Shown here: in pieces, positions 37,432 to 49,270 of the stretch
Layout of the letters: every line of letters starts with the position of its first letter
How positions within the stretch are numbered: position 1 is the first letter of the stretch
Notes under the pieces: generated by a model
Database searches by the model: none
What the model saw: the letters and a program-made list of their open reading frames with translations, nothing else
What the model was told of the DNA's origin: nothing
Position numbers and translations under genes: made by a program
Assembly (NCBI GenBank): GCA_022376925.1
Contig: JAIOJX010000024.1
Span: forward strand, 165,757,608-165,821,607
DNA: 64,000 nucleotides
Reading direction: 5' to 3'
DNA from: Tragulus kanchil
Taxonomy: Eukaryota > Chordata > Mammalia > Artiodactyla > Tragulidae

Positions 37432-38050
37432 ACAGAGAGAAGAATCAAAAAAAGTAGAGGAGAAAAATGCAGAGAAAGGGAAGGAGAATGAATAGGATAT
37501 GATATGAAACAGCTTCAGAATCCAAAGCAGAACCAAAAAACTGTTAAATCTTAGTAAGTATTTGAATCACCAAGGAAATCACATTATTGAGTTTTTACCT
37601 ATAAACCAAAAAAGTGGAAAAAAAATAGAGACAAGTTTGTCTTTCGGTAAAAGGAATAACTTAAGCACTAAAAAGTTGAGGACTACTGTTGAAACAAAAA
37701 CCCCTTTAAATTTGAAATATTACATGCTCTGAATGTGGTAAAGTGATTCAGAGATTTTATATTTTTCATTTCTTCTCTTCCACCTTTTTTAAGGGATGAA
37801 AAGAACATAATGTCTTTGATGTTTTGAATTTGCTTCTTGGGTTCATATTTGATTATATTAGAAATACAGTATATTTATCAGTACAATATGTCAACATGTT
37901 GAGTGAAATAAACAGAATGGAAGACACAAGCCAGTCAATCCAGGAAAGGGAGGAATGCATCATACTTAATTTCATTACCATTTTTGAATTAGTGTTCCTT
38001 TCTTTTTTTTTTTTTTTGCACAAGACAGACCAGTGGAATTTAATATAGTT

Positions 38051-38172
38051 GTTGTTTAGTCACCAAGTTGTGTCTGACTTCATGACCCCATGAACTGTAT
38101 CCCATCAGGCTCCTCTGCCCACGGGATGTCCCAGGCAAGACTACTGGAGTGGACTGCCATTTCCTTCTCCAC
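38051..38172 (-). mobile_element. Bov-tA SINE, antisense, partial (first copy)
   Basis: GTTGTTTAGTCACCAAGTTG, GACCCCATGAACTGTATCCC and AAGACTACTGGAGTGGACTG are the reverse of the Bov-tA 3' half. Confidence 0.88.
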
Positions 38173-39190
38173 TGAATTAGTCTTTAATCACCCCTCTTTC
38201 TTATACTGAGAACTAATGCTATTTTCTTTAATTTTATTTATCCAAGGCAAAAATCATAAAGTGAATTCTATCCTTATAAAACATCCTATCTTGGAATAAT
38301 TTAAAATATAGTAAAATTTCATTCATTTGAAGCCCCATCCATAATTCATTTCCATTCAAATTGAGTTTCTGTGGAAGTTTATCCTTTTGTTTTGCAGATA
38401 TTCCTAAAATGGTACAATTTGGTAGGATAAATTAGCTGTCAACTATGGATTGAATGACAGTTTTGAAAATAAGACTAAACAATGAAAAAAACCTAAGCAG
38501 GTTTCTAGAAACTTGAAGCATGGGTATAATAGAAGAGTGTATGCGTGTGTGTGCATGTGCGTGTGTGTGTGACAGAGAGAAGAATCAAAAAAAGTAGAGG
38601 AGAAAAATGCAGAGAAAGGGAAGGAGAATGAATAGGATATGATATGAAACAGCTTCAGAATCCAAAGCAGAACCAAAAAACTGTTAAATCTTAGTAAGTA
38701 TTTGAATCACCAAGGAAATCACATTATTGAGTTTTTACCTATAAACCAAAAAAGTGGAAAAAAAATAGAGACAAGTTTGTCTTTCGGTAAAAGGAATAAC
38801 TTAAGCACTAAAAAGTTGAGGACTACTGTTGAAACAAAAACCCCTTTAAATTTGAAATATTACATGCTCTGAATGTGGTAAAGTGATTCAGAGATTTTAT
38901 ATTTTTCATTTCTTCTCTTCCACCTTTTTTAAGGGATGAAAAGAACATAATGTCTTTGATGTTTTGAATTTGCTTCTTGGGTTCATATTTGATTATATTA
39001 GAAATACAGTATATTTATCAGTACAATATGTCAACATGTTGAGTGAAATAAACAGAATGGAAGACACAAGCCAGTCAATCCAGGAAAGGGAGGAATGCAT
39101 CATACTTAATTTCATTACCATTTTTGAATTAGTGTTCCTTTCTTTTTTTTTTTTTTTGCACAAGACAGACCAGTGGAATTTAATATAGTT

Positions 39191-39312
39191 GTTGTTTAGT
39201 CACCAAGTTGTGTCTGACTTCATGACCCCATGAACTGTATCCCATCAGGCTCCTCTGCCCACGGGATGTCCCAGGCAAGACTACTGGAGTGGACTGCCAT
39301 TTCCTTCTCCAC
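39191..39312 (-). mobile_element. Bov-tA SINE, antisense, partial (second copy)
   Basis: Copy of 38051-38172 in duplication 15. Confidence 0.88.
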
Positions 39313-39580
39313 TGAATTAGTCTTTAATCACCCCTCTTTCTTATACTGAGAACTAATGCTATTTTCTTTAATTTTATTTATCCAAGGCAAAAATCATAAA
39401 GTGAATTCTATCCTTATAAAACATCCTATCTTGGAATAATTTAAAATATAGTAAAATTTCATTCATTTGAAGCCCCATCCATAATTCATTTCCATTCAAA
39501 TTGAGTTTCTGTGGAAGTTTATCCTTTTGTTTTGCAGATATTCCTAAAATAGTACAAATTAGTAGGATAAATTAGCTGTC

Positions 39581-40384
39581 AGAGGAGATTTAAAAATATT
39601 TAAGAAAGAAAGCAACTTTCAAACATCTTTCAGAACTTTCACATTCACATTTGCAGATATGTCAATAATATATTTCCCTATTTTTCTTATTAATTCAATT
39701 AAGCCAGGAGACAGTATGATTTATTATACAGTTCCTGGCATTAATAAACAGCACTGCTTGGCATTAATAGAACAGTACTATAACTTTTTACTTTTACTAA
39801 TGCAGCAATGCTCTAAACTCATGAAAACATGCTTCCAACTTTCAAGCTTCATAGGCTAGGAAATCAAAGCTATAATCACGTGAAGCCAAAAATTCTATTA
39901 AGAAAATCAGGCAGTCTTTTGTTGTTCTTCTGGCTATCATCAAATGAGTGATATAACTGCCTTTTTGACCGTAACTATTTTTTTCTTGGCACTAGATATA
40001 CAAAAGTTTCGTTTTTGACATTTTTTTTGTTGTATGTCACTATTGTGTTATATGCTGAAATGAAGTACTCTACTACAACATTCCTCTAGAATATAAGGGC
40101 GATTTTCTTTTAGGCAAAATACCCAGAGAGAGTACTAAGTATTGATTTCTTTTAAAAATGCCAGCATTGTTATCAAAAACTTCTTTCTCAGTGTCACATG
40201 AATTGGCTCAACTGTACATTAAAATATATTTGGACAACACACATAAGATATCATTTACCAACTGAATTATAGCCACAGCTTCCAAATTGGTCTCCTTACT
40301 TCAGTTTTTGTCATCTTCCAAACCACTCACAAAGTTTTCAGCATGATCACATTGCTCATTGATTACTACTCATTATACTTAGGG
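39581..40384. other. No recognised element
   Basis: Duplication-free AT-rich DNA; chance frames only. Confidence 0.45.
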
Positions 40385-40689
40385 AAAAACTGGCTTTGGG
40401 CTTCCCAGGTGGTCCAGTGGGTAAAGACACCACCTGGTAGTGCAAGGGGCACCAGTTTGATTCCTGGCCTGGGAAGATACCCCATGCCACGGAGCGGCTG
40501 GACCGTTGTGTCCAACTACTGAGCTGGAGTTCTGGAGCACATGAGCCCAGAGCAGGTGCTCTGCGGTGAGAGGCCACTGTGATGGGAGGCCCACACAGGC
40601 CAAAGAACAAAGATGGATGAAAATAGATAAATGAAAGATCAATAGAAGTGGCCAAAAAAAAAGAGTAAACGTTAAAAAAAAACTGGCTT
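40385..40689 (+). mobile_element. CHR-type SINE with 12-bp target site duplication
   Basis: SINE body 40397-40677 (GGGCTTCCCAGGTGGTCCAG head, GCGGTGAGAGGCCACTGTG, A-rich end). It is flanked by AAAAACTGGCTT at 40385-40396 and 40678-40689, a perfect direct repeat expected of L1-type target-primed insertion. Confidence 0.92.
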
Positions 40690-41388
40690 AAAAACTCAAC
40701 ATTCAAAAAATGAAGATCATGGCATCTGGTCCCATCACTTCATGACAAATAAGCTGGCAAAAAACGGAAACAGTGGAAGGCTTTATTTTCTTGGGCTCCA
40801 AAATAACTGTGGATGGTGGCTGCAGTCATGAAATTAAAAGACGCTTGCTCCTTGGAAGAAAAGTTATGACAAACCTAGACAGCATGTTACAAAGAAGAGA
40901 CACCACTTTCTCAACAAAGGTCCGTATAGTCAGAGCTGTGGTGTTCCCAGTCGTCATGTATGGATGGGAGAGCTGGACCACAAAGAAGGCTGAGCGCTGA
41001 AGGACTGATGTTTTCAAACTGTGGTCCTGGAGAAGACTCCTAAGAGTCCCTTGGACAGAAAGCAGATCAAACCAGTCAATTCGAAAGGAAATTAATTTTG
41101 AATATTCATTGGTAGGACTGATGCTGAAGCTGAAGCTCCAATACTTTGGCCACCTGATGGGAAGAGATGACTTGTTAGAAAAGGCCCTGATGTTGAGAAA
41201 GATAGAAGGCAGAAGGAGAAGGGGACAACAGAGGCTGAGATGGTGGGGTGGCATCTCTGAGTCAATGGCCATGAGTGTGAGCAAGCTCCGGGAGATGGTG
41301 AGGGACAGGGAAGCCTGGAGTGCTGCCGTCCATGGGGTCGCAAAGTGTCAGACACGACTGAGTCACTCAACTGAACTGAACTGAACCT
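40690..41388 (+). mobile_element. BovB LINE, 3' end
   Basis: AAAACTCAACATTCAAAAAA, GATCATGGCATCTGGTCCC, GTCATGTATGGATGGGAGAG, CAATACTTTGGCCACCTGAT and GTCAGACACGACTGAGTCAC, ending in ACTGAACTGAACTGAA repeats typical of the BovB/Bov-A 3' end. The frame from 40773 (ITVDGGCSHEIKRRLLLGRK) is the ORF2 C-terminus, broken by a stop at 41000 and shifts. It is 5'-truncated directly after a CHR SINE. Confidence 0.92.
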
Positions 41389-41535
41389 TAGGACCAAGTG
41401 CAGAGTCCCACTATTCCCATGAAGTCCTGCACAGGCAGGAGGGTACATGTGCATACCTATCGCTGACTCATATGTATGGCAGAAACCAACACAACACTGT
41501 AAGCAATTATCCTCCAATTAAAAATAATGTAAAAA
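41389..41535 (+). mobile_element. L1-type 3' tail
   Basis: GGGTACATGTGCATACCTAT, TGTATGGCAGAAACCAACAC and AATTATCCTCCAATTAAAAA: same motif chain as the L1 tail at 24680-24790 (antisense). Duplicate at about 42555-42701. Confidence 0.55.
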
Positions 41536-41544
41536 GATCCTACA

Positions 41545-41835
41545 CACATTGGCCCCTTGTCACCTAACTTTCCCCTTGTTCACTCTGTTCTAGTTATATT
41601 GTCATTTAGTTTCTTAGAACACAGCGAGCTCATTTTCATCTCAGAGCCTTAGTTTTCCCTATACCTTTGCCTGGAATGCATTATCTCCACTTCTAATTTC
41701 TTCTTACCCTTCAGATCTCAGCTTAAATGTTACCTCCTCAGCGAGGCTTTTTGTGACCAGATTTAAACCACGTCTCTCCTCCCTTATCCTTTACAGTACT
41801 TGCTTATTTCCTTCTGGAATATTAGCAGAATTCTT
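41545..41835 (+). mobile_element. L2 LINE fragment (first copy)
   Basis: CCCCTTGTTCACTCTGTTCT, CTTTGCCTGGAATGCATTAT, CTCAGCTTAAATGTTACCTC and CAGCGAGGCTTTTTGTGACC track the L2 3' region (CCTGGAATGC, CTCAAATGTCACCT, AGTGAGGCCTTCCCTGACC). Duplicate at 42711-43001. Confidence 0.82.
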
Positions 41836-42131
41836 TTTACGCCCTACGTCTAGTGGGAGAGTCACGTGTTTGGGAAGTGTTGAGCATCACAGAGGATGTT
41901 GGGAACAGCAGTTCCCAGGGGAGGTAAAGAAGACTAGAGTCTTATTCAGGAAAACCAGAGGCATTATTGGACATTTTTGAGCAGAAAAACAACAGGATGA
42001 TGACTGTGCTGGAGGAAGATTCATCTGAAAGCAACACAAAGAATGGATTGGAAGTTGGAGAGAGAAGACAAAAGGAGATGGGTCAGGCAAAAATTGAGAG
42101 GAAAGACACTTTTGGTATGTCCATCATGAGA

Positions 42132-42554
42132 GGGAGAGCTGGACCACAAAGAAGGCTGAGCGCTGAAGGACTGATGTTTTCAAACTGTGGTCCTGGAGAA
42201 GACTCCTAAGAGTCCCTTGGACAGAAAGCAGATCAAACCAGTCAATTCGAAAGGAAATTAATTTTGAATATTCATTGGTAGGACTGATGCTGAAGCTGAA
42301 GCTCCAATACTTTGGCCACCTGATGGGAAGAGATGACTTGTTAGAAAAGGCCCTGATGTTGAGAAAGATAGAAGGCAGAAGGAGAAGGGGACAACAGAGG
42401 CTGAGATGGTGGGGTGGCATCTCTGAGTCAATGGCCATGAGTGTGAGCAAGCTCCGGGAGATGGTGAGGGACAGGGAAGCCTGGAGTGCTGCCGTCCATG
42501 GGGTCGCAAAGTGTCAGACACGACTGAGTCACTCAACTGAACTGAACTGAACCT
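42132..42554 (+). mobile_element. BovB 3' end (second copy)
   Basis: Right copy in duplication 16 starting at GGGAGAGCTGGACC. Confidence 0.9.
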
Positions 42555-42710
42555 TAGGACCAAGTGCAGAGTCCCACTATTCCCATGAAGTCCTGCACAG
42601 GCAGGAGGGTACATGTGCATACCTATCGCTGACTCATATGTATGGCAGAAACCAACACAACACTGTAAGCAATTATCCTCCAATTAAAAATAATGTAAAA
42701 AGATCCTACA

Positions 42711-43001
42711 CACATTGGCCCCTTGTCACCTAACTTTCCCCTTGTTCACTCTGTTCTAGTTATATTGTCATTTAGTTTCTTAGAACACAGCGAGCTCATT
42801 TTCATCTCAGAGCCTTAGTTTTCCCTATACCTTTGCCTGGAATGCATTATCTCCACTTCTAATTTCTTCTTACCCTTCAGATCTCAGCTTAAATGTTACC
42901 TCCTCAGCGAGGCTTTTTGTGACCAGATTTAAACCACGTCTCTCCTCCCTTATCCTTTACAGTACTTGCTTATTTCCTTCTGGAATATTAGCAGAATTCT
43001 T
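42711..43001 (+). mobile_element. L2 LINE fragment (second copy)
   Basis: Copy of 41545-41835 in duplication 16. Confidence 0.82.
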
Positions 43002-43272
43002 TTTACGCCCTACGTCTAGTGGGAGAGTCACGTGTTTGGGAAGTGTTGAGCATCACAGAGGATGTTGGGAACAGCAGTTCCCAGGGGAGGTAAAGAAGAC
43101 TAGAGTCTTATTCAGGAAAACCAGAGGCATTATTGGACATTTTTGAGCAGAAAAACAACAGGATGATGACTGTGCTGGAGGAAGATTCATCTGAAAGCAA
43201 CACAAAGAATGGATTGGAAGTTGGAGAGAGAAGACAAAAGGAGATGGGTCAGGCAAAAATTGAGAGGAAAGA

Positions 43273-44519
43273 GAATAATTACTTGACCTAGGATATGAAG
43301 ATAATAGCTGATAGGAAGAAACAAGTGTGGGAGGAATTGTGGTGGCAGAATTGATGATTTTTGGAATTGACTAGAGGAATAAAGAGAACTTACTAGAACT
43401 GAATTAATATTAAATACCACCGAAGGGAAAATATGAGTAATATTTAACGATAGCAAGACTATTCAGTTTGAAAAGAGAGCCATGGAGAAGTGCGCCCCTC
43501 TCTTGGGTATGAGCTATGTCGCTAGCTGCCAGTTTCACACAGATCTATATTTCAACAGGTGCTTAGCTTTTTGTAAGTGCATCTTTATACTAAAGATGTG
43601 GGACACCAAGACTTTCTTCTGTACCACCATAATTCTCTCTCTTCTACTTCCTTATCCCACTTTTGAAAAGTCATCTAGTGTTGAGAAGTCATAGTTTTAA
43701 AGGTAAAGAATGACATATTAAACTGACTGTGTTATTAACACACTGATATCCATGAGACACTAAAAGATGATAGTTTTAACACTCATTTTGCTATGTAGAC
43801 AATGAGCATAAAACCAAGAATGACAATTTAAGGCAAAGAATGTAATAAGCCTAATGATCAGAATCTTTGTTGTTATTCATAAGGTCTTCCTAGGGCTGAA
43901 GCAAAATGCTGCCCATAGTCGCTGTAACAATCCCCAGCTGTCAGAGTGGCATTCATTGTCAAAGGCACGAGGGTATAACATTGAATCAAGGACATGGATT
44001 CTTTGCTCGAGTTAAGGATTAATTTAAGCAGAGTTTAGGCAATCAAGAGTAAATTATATGATATACCTTCATGATACAGGTATTTCTGAATTGGGGGAAG
44101 AAAGAAGTAACAACCCTGGTGATCTTGCTCCAGGTCTAAAGTTGCTTAGTAAGCTAAAAATATAATTTGAAGAACTTGAATTCTAAATTAGTATTTTTAG
44201 ATAACTTTTTATAAATGCAAAATTAAATACGAGTTTTTATAGACTCAGACACAAGGCATCTAGATACATTTGTAAACTGAGATATTTATGTAGCTGAGTC
44301 ACAGGCGCTCTGCAGTTTTGAGCATATGACTCAGACTGTGTATCTTATACACAGTTAGTTTTAAAATGTTAGGCACAAGCGTAAGTACAAAGTTTGTATG
44401 ACTGAAGATTTATAGGCATCCCCACACTTACTCAATTATTTTGGAGATTTTATTCCGGAGTTTAAACTGTTGTCTTTGCCCAGGTCTGTAAAGTTTACAA
44501 GTAGACATGCCTGTACCCC
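43273..44519. other. No recognised element
   Basis: Duplication-free. Several stretches (for example 43860-43990) read as ordinary single-copy mammalian DNA, but I see no exon or repeat I can name. Confidence 0.5.
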
Positions 44520-44975
44520 AGTTTCCTGTTACTCTTAGAATAAACTCACACTCCTGTCACCATGACCTTCAGAGTTCTTTATGACCTGGCTCCTGTCTAC
44601 TTTCCCAGTTTCACCGACCCCTCACTACTTTTCCCACTGTCCACGTCCTTCATTCATACTGGCCACAGCTGGTCTTCTTCCAGGCAACTCGACATTCATC
44701 TCCTCAGACGGATCTTTCTAACTTGAGACAGGTCCCTCTCTCCATCTACCCCTCGATCTCTTTGGACACCTTCTTTCTATCCTACTCGCCCCCACCACGC
44801 CTCCACCGCATACACACGCCAAAGAGCACCTGCTTAACGTTCTCTCACTGGAAAGCCTACTCTGTAAGTGCAAAGGCGACTTCTAGGATACTCATTGTAT
44901 CTCCGAAAGGCCAGGACAATATCTGGCACCAAGTAGCTGTCTGATAAATAGTTGTCACGTGAATGAATTAAGGAA
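44520..44975 (+). mobile_element. L2 LINE 3' end
   Basis: GTTACTCTTAGAATAAACTC, TTCTTTATGACCTGGCTCCT, then the tail CAATATCTGGCACCAAGTAG and GATAAATAGTTG follow the L2 consensus (ATGATCTGGCCC; AGTGCCTGGCACATAGTAGG; AATAAATATTTGTTG). Confidence 0.82.
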
Positions 44976-45546
44976 GTGAGTAACATTGGTTGTATGACAT
45001 GATCCAAAGCTGAGGCTGAATTGAGGAAATGAGGCTGACAGAAGAAACGATGAAAATAAATCCATGGTTTAGAGACAGTGTTGAGAATGTAGTAGAAATA
45101 AAACTTGGGCCACAATCTCAAATACACAAGGGGTAACATACAATTTTATAAATCACCGTAGCTTCAACCTGGAGAATTTCACTCCCCTTCACCTCTCACC
45201 ACGGGCTAGGAGAAACTCAGGTCAGCTATTCTTAGGTTCCCTCTTCTGTTTCAAGATGAGGTAGAATTCACGGGTTTCATTCAGGACCAAGGCAAGGGAC
45301 TCGAGCTGTTGGAGTCCTCTGTCTACTACTTACTGCCAGGTGTCCAGTCAGTCTGCTTATGCAGTTTCTTCAGGCCTGGGTTCTCTGCTTTTCCAGATTT
45401 CTTTCAAAACCTGAAACGCCTTTATGAGAGATGCTTACGGGCCTGTCTGTGTAGGCATATGGACAGTCTGTTACTCTCTAGAGTTTGTTGCTTTTGCTGT
45501 GTGCTGTGCTGCTATCAGAAATGCAGAGCGTGGCTCCCCAAACAGA
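44976..45546. other. No recognised element
   Basis: Contains a 100-codon plus-strand frame (45309-45611), Cys/Leu rich, with no family resemblance and no splice context. Not called. Confidence 0.45.
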
Positions 45547-45844
45547 CTTTTCTCTCTGCTGCCCAGTCTATGGACTCTCTCTTCTCTAGGATGCTTCTCA
45601 AGGCACTTTGATGTTTCATTTCTTTTCAGGACATTTAGCACAAACCCTTTCACCCAGATTTGGGTTTTACCTAAGTTGGGAGGTGTATATGACTTTTTTT
45701 TCTCCTCCATCTTTCCTTTTCAATCACAATGTTTGGCTATCATTTTGAAAATACGAATAACAGAAAAAATAGAATAAAATAAACAATTTAATATTTCTTA
45801 AACTTATTCTGCTGGCAGAAATAAAATAAGTTTGAGTCAGAATC

Positions 45845-46460
45845 CAGGCATAGAGTGCAATTCTGATCAAGTCACTCTGTTTTAATTTTGGCCTTTTTAA
45901 TTGGTTTTTTATTTGTTTTCATCCATATTTATTCTTTGGTCTGTGGACCTCCCATTGCAGTGACCTCTCTTGCTGCAGAGTACCGGCTCTGGCCGTGTGT
46001 ACTCAAGAGTACTTGGCTTGTAATGGGACACACCAGTCCAGCCACTCTGCAGCACGTAGGATCCTCCCGGGCCAGGGATTGAACCGCTGCCTCTTGCACC
46101 GCAAGGCAAACTCTCCACCCACAGGGCCACCAGGGAAGCCCCATGTCGCTCTTCTGATTAACATACTTTAATGGTTTCCTGTTGCTCTTAGGATAATGAT
46201 CAAACTCCTTGACTTATCCCACCAGGACCCTGGCTGCTTCTCCAGCTTTTCACATGCCAAAAGTCCTTCTCATTCTCTCCCCAAGAACCCACTGATGTTT
46301 CCTTGTTGAAAGAACTCTCTCTCACCCTTCAATCTGCAGCTCCACTGGCATTATCACAGGGAAATTTTCCCTACTGCCATTTATTGTAGGCACTCATAGC
46401 ACTGTGTACTTTATAGTACTTACACATGATGTCACTGTCTCTCATGAGATGGGAAATGCA
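45845..46460 (+). mobile_element. L2 LINE interrupted by a CHR SINE (first copy)
   Basis: The L2 part left of the SINE is GATCAAGTCACTCTGTTTTA (45866). After the SINE the match continues as ATGGTTTCCTGTTGCTCTTA, GATCAAACTCCTTGACTTAT and TAGCACTGTGTACTTTATAG to about 46460. Right copy about 46952-47567. Confidence 0.75.
45901..46141 (-). mobile_element. CHR-type SINE, antisense (first copy)
   Basis: CATCCATATTTATTCTTTGG, TGCAGAGTACCGGCTCTGGC, GGCCAGGGATTGAACCGCTG and GCCACCAGGGAAGCCCC. It splits an L2 element, so it is younger than that L2. Confidence 0.9.
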
Positions 46461-47007
46461 AGAGAAAACAATGAAACACCTTTTTAACCTGTCAGATTAG
46501 CAAAATCCCCCAAATCTGACAATACACTCTACTGACCAGGCACTCTATGTACCGTGAGCAACGGTATAAAATTCATTCAACTTCTGTGCAGAGTAAATTG
46601 GCAGTATCTATCCAAATGATTCATTTATAACTTTATTCAGTGTGTGTGCTATCAGATTCTTTTCTCTCTGCTGCCCATTTGGACTCTCTCTTCTAGGATG
46701 CTTCTCAAGGCACTTTGATGTTTCATTTCTTTTCAGGGCATTTAGCACAAACCCTTTCACCCAGATTTGGGTTTTACCTAAGTTGGGAGGTGTATATGAC
46801 TTTTTTTTCTCCTCCATCTTTCCTTTTCAATCACAATGTTTGGCTATCATTTTGAAAATACGAATAACAGAAAAAATAGAATAAAATAAACAATTTAATA
46901 TTTCTTAAACTTATTCTGCTGGCAGAAATAAAATAAGTTTGAGTCAGAATCCAGGCATAGAGTGCAATTCTGATCAAGTCACTCTGTTTTAATTTTGGCC
47001 TTTTTAA

Positions 47008-47248
47008 TTGGTTTTTTATTTGTTTTCATCCATATTTATTCTTTGGTCTGTGGACCTCCCATTGCAGTGACCTCTCTTGCTGCAGAGTACCGGCTCTGGC
47101 CGTGTGTACTCAAGAGTACTTGGCTTGTAATGGGACACACCAGTCCAGCCACTCTGCAGCACGTAGGATCCTCCCGGGCCAGGGATTGAACCGCTGCCTC
47201 TTGCACCGCAAGGCAAACTCTCCACCCACAGGGCCACCAGGGAAGCCC
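47008..47248 (-). mobile_element. CHR-type SINE, antisense (second copy)
   Basis: Copy of 45901-46141 in duplication 17; with it the L2 continuation recurs at 47249-47567. Confidence 0.9.
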
Positions 47249-47576
47249 CATGTCGCTCTTCTGATTAACATACTTTAATGGTTTCCTGTTGCTCTTAGGA
47301 TAATGATCAAACTCCTTGACTTATCCCACCAGGACCCTGGCTGCTTCTCCAGCTTTTCACATGCCAAAAGTCCTTCTCATTCTCTCCCCAAGAACCCACT
47401 GATGTTTCCTTGTTGAAAGAACTCTCTCTCACCCTTCAATCTGCAGCTCCACTGGCATTATCACAGGGAAATTTTCCCTACTGCCATTTATTGTAGGCAC
47501 TCATAGCACTGTGTACTTTATAGTACTTACACATGATGTCACTGTCTCTCATGAGATGGGAAATGCAAGAGAAAAC

Positions 47577-48015
47577 AATGAAACACCTTTTTAACCTGTC
47601 AGATTAGCAAAATCCCCCAAATCTGACAATACACTCTACTGACCAGGCACTCTATGTACCGTGAGCAACGGTATAAAATTCATTCAACTTCTGTGCAGAG
47701 TAAATTGGCAGTATCTATCCAAATGATTCATTTATAACTTTATTCAATACAGCATTTTTTTTTTGTAATAGAAGACTGGAAATAAATTAAGCATTTGGCA
47801 ATAGGAGCTTCCTAGCTTAGTCACATACATTGTGACATATTCATTCAATGGATATTACGCAATTGTAAAAAAAAATGAGGAAATTTCCTAAATACTGAGA
47901 AGGGCAGATTTTCTTTTATTAAGTGAAAAATGAAACATGCAGAACATTGTGTATGACATGTGACTTTTTTTATAAAAAGAGGAAAAGTAAAAACATATAC
48001 ACACATATATATTTA
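47577..48015 (+). mobile_element. Old L1ME-like 3' end
   Basis: CAGATTAGCAAAATCCC, GTAAATTGGCAGTATCTATC, AATAGAAGACTGGAAATAAA, GGATATTACGCAATTGTAAA and ACATGCAGAACATTGTGTAT follow the L1ME 3' region in order. The first 170 bases also occur at 46470-46639. Confidence 0.7.
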
Positions 48016-48125
48016 GACCACCTATATATGCATATGACATTCTGAAGATACACCAGAAATTAAATACAGGCAACAACAATCGTATGTTTATATAGGATAA
48101 CATAGGATTGTTATTATCTATATTT

Positions 48126-48313
48126 AGTCACATTCATAAGTATGTATAATCAGTAGAATAGAACATCATTAAATATTTTCATTCTTTTATCTTTTTATAT
48201 CCTATCCTACTTTACATCCTTCTAGTTCCCACCCTTACCCTGAAATACAAGAATGAAATATATTTAATGATGTTCCTATCTGTTGATTACATTATACATA
48301 CTTATGGATGTGA
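48126..48313. repeat. Imperfect palindrome with 60-bp arms (hairpin or MITE-like)
   Basis: The left arm 48128-48186 is the reverse complement of 48249-48313. The outer 23 bp have one mismatch (TCACATTCATAAGTATG / CATACTTATGGATGTGA). Then comes an internal loop of 10 against 15 bases, then an inner segment of about 25 bp (GAACATCATTAAATAT / ATATTTAATGATGTTC) with a 2-base slip. The terminal loop is 48187-48248, 62 bases, CT-rich. I cannot name the element; a non-autonomous DNA transposon or a hairpin RNA source are both possible. Confidence 0.85.
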
Positions 48314-48823
48314 CATAGGTTTAAAATTAATGATTGAAATGCAAAAATTCATTAAACAAAATATTTTCTATCATTTACCTCTTTATGAAATAGGGACATA
48401 ATGGAAGTTGCTTAAGCTAAATGAGGTGGCTAACCAGTACTTTAAAAACTGCCTATGTTTGTATGACATTCACTGAAATAGATTCTTTGTATTCATTTCA
48501 TATAGTCTATTGCCAAATCAGAGAAAGAAAGTTTTAGGCTTTGGTTTTGTTTTTTTTTTTTTTAAGAATCCCAGGTGTGGACATTTTTTTAAAAAGCAAA
48601 CTTTTAGAAATATACGCAAGAATCTTTTGTTTTATAAATTTACTGCTTTGTTTATAAATGTAAAGCTCAAGAAACAGAGGTGTTTACAGTTAAAATAAAG
48701 TTAACTCAGTCTCAAACAACTTAACTCAAACAAAAGAACCCTCCTGCAAGGCATCTCCTCTGCTTAGCCTGTCATTACATGTACATTAAACAAAAACAAT
48801 AAATACTTGTCAATGCTATCACT
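48314..48823. other. No recognised element
   Basis: AT-rich DNA with a T12 run at 48550; nothing named. Confidence 0.45.
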
Positions 48824-49026
48824 GGGCTTCCCGGGTAGCTCAGTGGTGAAGAGTCTGCCTGCAACGCAAGAGGCCCAGGTTTGATTCCTGGGTGGGGAAG
48901 ATGCCTTGGAGAAGGCAACGGCAGCCCACTCAGAAGTCTTGCCTGGAGAATCCCATGGACGGAGGAGCTTGGCGGGCTACAGGCCACGGGGCTGCCAAGA
49001 GTTAGACACGACTGAAGTGACTAAAC
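48824..49026 (+). mobile_element. Bov-tA SINE, full length
   Basis: GGGCTTCCCGGGTAGCTCAG to GAGTTAGACACGACTGAAGT. Not duplicated, as it sits in the clean region. Confidence 0.94.
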
Positions 49027-49270
49027 CACCACTAACAGTGTTATCACCAGCAAGAACTTAAAAAACCCAGGGCGTTACCCCAGCTAGAGAGCCCGAGGTC
49101 ACTTTTGTTTCTAGAGAATTCCTTTTGAAATATAAAGAGAGACAAGTGAGGCTCTTCATTGTGGCTGAGGTGCTGATGAAACAGGGAGTGGGCCCACGGC
49201 AGGCACAAATGCGTGATGCAAACGGACAATCAGAGGATGTGCACGTGGTTCACTGCGGGTGCTGACCACA

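Larger units (their letters stand above)
37351..39580. repeat. Tandem duplication 15 (offset exactly 1140)
   Basis: Copies at 37351-38440 and 38491-39580 with almost no differences except the last 40 bases (GGTACAATTTGG against AGTACAAATTAG). A Bov-tA and a TG microsatellite are inside. Confidence 0.95.
40966..43272. repeat. Tandem duplication 16 (offset 1166)
   Basis: Copies at 40966-42106 and 42132-43272. It cuts through a BovB 3' end and repeats an L2 piece. Confidence 0.94.
45547..47746. repeat. Tandem duplication 17 (offset about 1107)
   Basis: Copies at 45547-46639 and 46659-47746. The junction carries GCTATCAGA from 45512 fused to CTTTTCTCTCTG, with about 25 bases missing. A CHR SINE in L2 is inside. 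Confidence 0.93.

Noticed and set aside
40773..41000. Reverse-transcriptase-like ORF as a host gene
   Set aside because: It is the decayed C-terminal part of BovB ORF2.
45309..45611. 100-codon Cys/Leu-rich frame
   Set aside because: No homology I can name, no Kozak or splice support, and one end lies in a duplication.
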